Assembly (NCBI RefSeq): GCF_900119165.1
Contig: NZ_FPJG01000006.1
Location: 3,348,001 to 3,412,000 of the forward strand
DNA length: 64,000 nucleotides
Direction of reading: 5' to 3'
DNA from: Amycolatopsis australiensis
GTDB lineage: Bacteria > Actinomycetota > Actinomycetes > Mycobacteriales > Pseudonocardiaceae
Shown here: piece by piece, positions 61,101 through 64,000 of the stretch
Layout: every line of letters starts with the position of its first letter
How positions within the stretch are numbered: the stretch's first letter is position 1
Program-made: the position numbers and the translations under genes
The notes under the pieces: generated by a model
The model's input: only the letters and a program-made list of their open reading frames with translations
Told to the model about the DNA's origin: nothing
The model's database searches: none

Positions 61101-63791
61101 ATGAACAGACGGAAGTCACGGTTGGCGATCATCGCAGGTGTCATGCTCTTGCTGGGCGGCCTCGGCCTGGGCCCGGCCGTCGCGGGAGCCCGGCCGAACA
61201 CGGGAGTCGGCTCGTGCACCCTCAAGAACTGGCAGCCGAGCGACGACCCGGACGACGCCAAGGACCTTCCGGAAGGAAATCGGCCACAGTCCTACAAAGG
61301 GGACGACTACGACTGCAGCGGCGCGACGTTCGCCGCGCCCGGCGTCGAATTCACGCAGTTCCCGCAACCGAAGAATTTCGCGAATCGGTCCGGCCTTGTG
61401 CAGGCACAGGCCGCGGCCGCGTCGAATCCGCTGGCGCCCTACTTCCCGCCGTTCACCCATTTCGTGGTGCTGGTCCGGGAGAACCACACCTTCGATGACT
61501 ACCTCGGCGACTGCGCCACCACCGTGCAGGCCGGCTGCAACGGCGCCGTGCAGAGCACGAACCACATCAGCTCGGTCCCGAACTTGCACGCTCTCGCCAA
61601 GAACAACGCGCTGATGGACGCCTACAGCACCGGCACGCAGCCGCCGAGCGGCCCGAACCACTGGTGGCTCTTCTCCGCTCAGTCCCAGTCCAGCTCCCAG
61701 CAGCAGCCCTATCCGGCCACCACCGGGACGCAGTTCGACCGCTTCCTCAAGGGCGTCTCGAGCCCGGGCGGCCTCGGCACGGACCCATGCGCGACGCAGA
61801 CCGGCACGACAACCGGCACCAGCCCGTACCCGTACGTCATGAACGGTGACTTCTACTGGATGCTCAGCAGCGGTAGCGGCGAGTGGAAGAACCCGGGCAC
61901 GGGCAAGCCCGAGGTGCTCCCGGTCAACCGGCCCGGCACGTCCGTACCGGAGCTGCTGAACTACAACAACTACACGTGCAAGGCCCAGAACGACGACGAT
62001 CAGGTCATCGGCGACGGCTTCCTGAACTACGTGTCCGCGAACGGTTTGCCCGCCTACTCCTACGTCGAGCTGTTCAACGACCACCCCGGGACCTACCAGG
62101 ACATCCCGAAGAACGACGCGGTCACCAAGCAGGTCGTCGACTCGCTCATGAACAACTCGTCGTACAAGGACAACACGGTCATCGTGGTGACCGAGGACGA
62201 CACCCAGAACGGCAGCAACGGGCCCGACCACGTCAGCAACACCTACCGCGTGCCGACCGTCGTGGTCGCTTCGCCGAAGTACATGAAGCAGGGCTACGTC
62301 TCGCACGTCGCCTACAGCACCAACAACGTGCTGGCCGCGATGGAACGCACCCTGGAGAACGTGTCGCCCGGCGCCATCGACCCGAACGACAACCTCGGCC
62401 CGACCACCTTCCCCATGACCTCCGCGGACCAGGCCGCGCTCGGCGACCCGCTGGAGGACCTGTGGGTCCAGGGCGCCACCCCGTTGTCGGCCACGGCCAA
62501 CGCGTCGCCGACGACCGGTAACGCGCCGCTGACCGTGTCGTTCACCGGCTCGGCGACCGGCGGCCTGGCGCCCTACAGCTACAGCTGGAACTTCGGCGAC
62601 GGGTCGGCGTCGAGCACTGCCCAGAATCCCAGTCACACCTACAACGCCGCCGGAAACTACACGGTGACGCTCACCGTGACCGACAGCGCTTCGCCAGCGC
62701 ACACGGCCACTTCGAGCGTGGCCGTCACGGTCGGCGCTGTCGGCCAGCCGCTCGCGGCGTCCGCGTCCGCCGCGCCGACGTCCGGCCAGGTACCGCTGAC
62801 CGTCGCGTTCAGCGGAACCGCCACCGGCGGGACACCGGCGTACTCCTACAGCTGGAACTTCGGTGACGGCAGCGTGGCGAGCACGGCGCAGAACCCGAGC
62901 CACACCTACAACAACGCCGGCACGTACACGGCGACGCTGACCGTCACCGACAGCGCTTCGCCAGCGAAAGCCGCCACCTCGACCGTGCAGGTCACCGCGT
63001 CGCCCATCGCCGGAGCGCCGCCGGGCGCACCCACCGGCCTCACCGCCACCCCGGGGAACGGCCAGGTGACGTTGAACTGGACGGCACCTGCGAGCAACGG
63101 AGGCGTCAACATCACGTCCTACCGCGTGTACCGCGGCACCGCAAGCGGCGGCGAAGCGCTACTGACCACCGGCGGCTGCAGCAGCCTCGGCGCCGTGCTT
63201 TCCTGCACCGACGGCGGTCTCACCAACGGCCAGCCCTATTACTACCGGATCAGCGCCGTGAACTCGATCGGTGAGGGCGCGCAGAGCACCGAGGCGACGG
63301 CGACCCCCAGCGGCTGCGCGCCCAGGCAACTGCTCGGCAACCCGGGCTTCGAAACCGGAACCGCGGCGCCGTGGTCGACGAGCTCCGGCGTGGTCGCCGA
63401 CAACACCGCGGAACCCGCCCACACCGGCAGCTGGGACGCCTGGCTCGACGGATACGGATCGACGCACACCGACACGCTGTCCCAGCCCGTCACAATGCCG
63501 TCCGGGTGCTCGAGGTACCAGCTGGGCTACTGGCAGCACATCGACACGGCCGAAACCACGACGACGACCAAGTACGACACGCTCAAGGTGCAGGTGCTCA
63601 ACAGCGCGGGGACCGTCCTGGCGACACTGGCGACGTACTCCAATCTGGACCACAACACCGGTTACAGCCAGAAAACCTTCGACCTGGCCCCGTACGCGGG
63701 CCAGCAGATCACGCTGAAATTCACCGGAGCGGAGGACTACACGAGGCAGACGTCCTTCGTCATCGACGACACCGCAATCACCGTGAGCTGA
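61101..63791 (+). CDS. Secreted phosphoesterase (phospholipase C/acid phosphatase family) with PKD and FN3 repeats
   Basis: 896 residues with a signal peptide (~1-29). The catalytic alkaline-phosphatase-superfamily domain spans ~40-455. Its metal/nucleophile motif ENHTFDDYLGD near residue 130 is the equivalent of ENRSFDxYFG in bacterial phospholipase C-like enzymes, and TEDDTQNGSNGPDHV supplies the second metal site. Two PKD domains follow (~460-640, each with YSYSWNFGDGS), then one FN3 domain (~640-735) and a C-terminal jelly-roll-like module (LLGNPGFETG...VIDDTAITVS). It probably hydrolyses phosphate esters outside the cell, with the repeats binding polymers. ATG 61101 with GGGGAG upstream. 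Confidence 0.9.
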   Translation: MNRRKSRLAIIAGVMLLLGGLGLGPAVAGARPNTGVGSCTLKNWQPSDDPDDAKDLPEGNRPQSYKGDDYDCSGATFAAPGVEFTQFPQPKNFANRSGLVQAQAAAASNPLAPYFPPFTHFVVLVRENHTFDDYLGDCATTVQAGCNGAVQSTNHISSVPNLHALAKNNALMDAYSTGTQPPSGPNHWWLFSAQSQSSSQQQPYPATTGTQFDRFLKGVSSPGGLGTDPCATQTGTTTGTSPYPYVMNGDFYWMLSSGSGEWKNPGTGKPEVLPVNRPGTSVPELLNYNNYTCKAQNDDDQVIGDGFLNYVSANGLPAYSYVELFNDHPGTYQDIPKNDAVTKQVVDSLMNNSSYKDNTVIVVTEDDTQNGSNGPDHVSNTYRVPTVVVASPKYMKQGYVSHVAYSTNNVLAAMERTLENVSPGAIDPNDNLGPTTFPMTSADQAALGDPLEDLWVQGATPLSATANASPTTGNAPLTVSFTGSATGGLAPYSYSWNFGDGSASSTAQNPSHTYNAAGNYTVTLTVTDSASPAHTATSSVAVTVGAVGQPLAASASAAPTSGQVPLTVAFSGTATGGTPAYSYSWNFGDGSVASTAQNPSHTYNNAGTYTATLTVTDSASPAKAATSTVQVTASPIAGAPPGAPTGLTATPGNGQVTLNWTAPASNGGVNITSYRVYRGTASGGEALLTTGGCSSLGAVLSCTDGGLTNGQPYYYRISAVNSIGEGAQSTEATATPSGCAPRQLLGNPGFETGTAAPWSTSSGVVADNTAEPAHTGSWDAWLDGYGSTHTDTLSQPVTMPSGCSRYQLGYWQHIDTAETTTTTKYDTLKVQVLNSAGTVLATLATYSNLDHNTGYSQKTFDLAPYAGQQITLKFTGAEDYTRQTSFVIDDTAITVS

Positions 63792-63808
63792 CTGCCAAGC
63801 AAACCGGT

Positions 63809-63838
63809 CGCCCCGGGGAACCCCGCGCCCCCGGGGCG
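63809..63838 (+). terminator. GC-rich hairpin after phosphoesterase
   Basis: CGCCCCGGGG (63809-63818) pairs with CCCCGGGGCG (63829-63838), a perfect 10-bp stem 17 bases after the stop, followed by a short T-containing tail (GCTTGTCT). Confidence 0.75.
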
Positions 63839-64000
63839 GCTTGTCTCGGTAGCCCCGGCGTGTGGCCTGGCCGCACGGCAGCGGCGGCGATGCGAACTGT
63901 CCACTATTCGACCGGCGGTCGACGGGTTCAAGGAGGGAATCGCGGAAGCTGTCCAGGAGTACACCTGCAGCCGCCGCAGATGACCAGGATCGATTTGGCG
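63839..64000. other. Window end, no gene assigned
   Basis: No frame here has a start, ribosome-binding site and codon bias together. An inverted GACCGGCGGTCGAC-like stretch near 63909-63922 is short and not clearly functional. Confidence 0.4.

Noticed and set aside
1-64000. CRISPR arrays, transposases, rRNA, prophage modules
   Set aside because: No regularly spaced direct repeats, no transposase or integrase domain and no rRNA signature were seen. The tRNA-like fragment at 16.0 kb is the only mobile-element hint.

Overview
High-GC actinobacterial chromosome, most likely Amycolatopsis or a close pseudonocardial relative. The evidence is the strong third-position GC bias, mycothiol- and F420-type enzymes, a cluster matching the pepN-rpiB-nei neighbourhood of Mycobacterium tuberculosis (Rv2464c-Rv2468c, from memory), and large SARP and LuxR regulators. 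The species is inferred, not shown.

Region 1 (1-13 kb) is core-like. It holds the tail of a DUF5130-type gene, pepN, a DsbA/Rv2466c-like oxidoreductase, a metallo-beta-lactamase-fold hydrolase, a ComB-like phosphatase, rpiB, a Nei-type glycosylase and a glycine-rich membrane protein. An F420-type oxidoreductase/NTF2 pair follows, behind a site matching the KstR consensus. Next come a secreted GH27 alpha-galactosidase, a divergent HxlR regulator/NmrA-like reductase pair, and a haloalkane dehalogenase. Region 2 (13-16.3 kb) holds a secreted beta-propeller protein, then a decaying stretch: remnants of an SDR, an NADP-binding oxidoreductase and a MarR regulator, a small secreted protein, and a tRNA-Pro-like 3' fragment joined to a truncated serine hydrolase.

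Region 3 (16.3 to about 52-55 kb) is a nonribosomal peptide cluster starting directly after the tRNA fragment. It has an MFS transporter fused to a penicillin-acylase-type Ntn hydrolase; two stand-alone thioesterases, one with Cys in place of the nucleophilic Ser; and five NRPS genes. These are C-(degenerate A)-MT-PCP, C-A-PCP-C, (C remnant)-A-PCP, FAAL-ACP-C-A-PCP and C-A-PCP. It also has a P450, an MbtH protein, an ornithine-cyclodeaminase-like protein, an Fe(II)/2-oxoglutarate oxygenase, a hotdog protein, and SARP and LuxR regulators. A DinB protein, a ferredoxin and KorAB follow in a tightly packed series. The fatty-acyl-AMP ligase plus the membrane-tethered acylase suggest a lipid-capped peptide deacylated during or after export. 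No integrated TE domain is present.

Region 4 (55-64 kb) holds a DUF6328-like membrane protein, a LuxR/ATPase regulator, small proteins, an XRE/TPR-type regulator remnant and a secreted phosphoesterase with PKD and FN3 repeats.

The most unusual signal is a pair of tiny secreted proteins ending in short tandem repeats. One (37.7 kb) has three GDTHWT-like repeats beside the SARP-NB-ARC-TPR regulator. The other (59.1 kb) has two PDEMGYN repeats and is divergent from the LuxR ATPase regulator. Both look like candidate signalling or precursor peptides paired with large receptor-type regulators.
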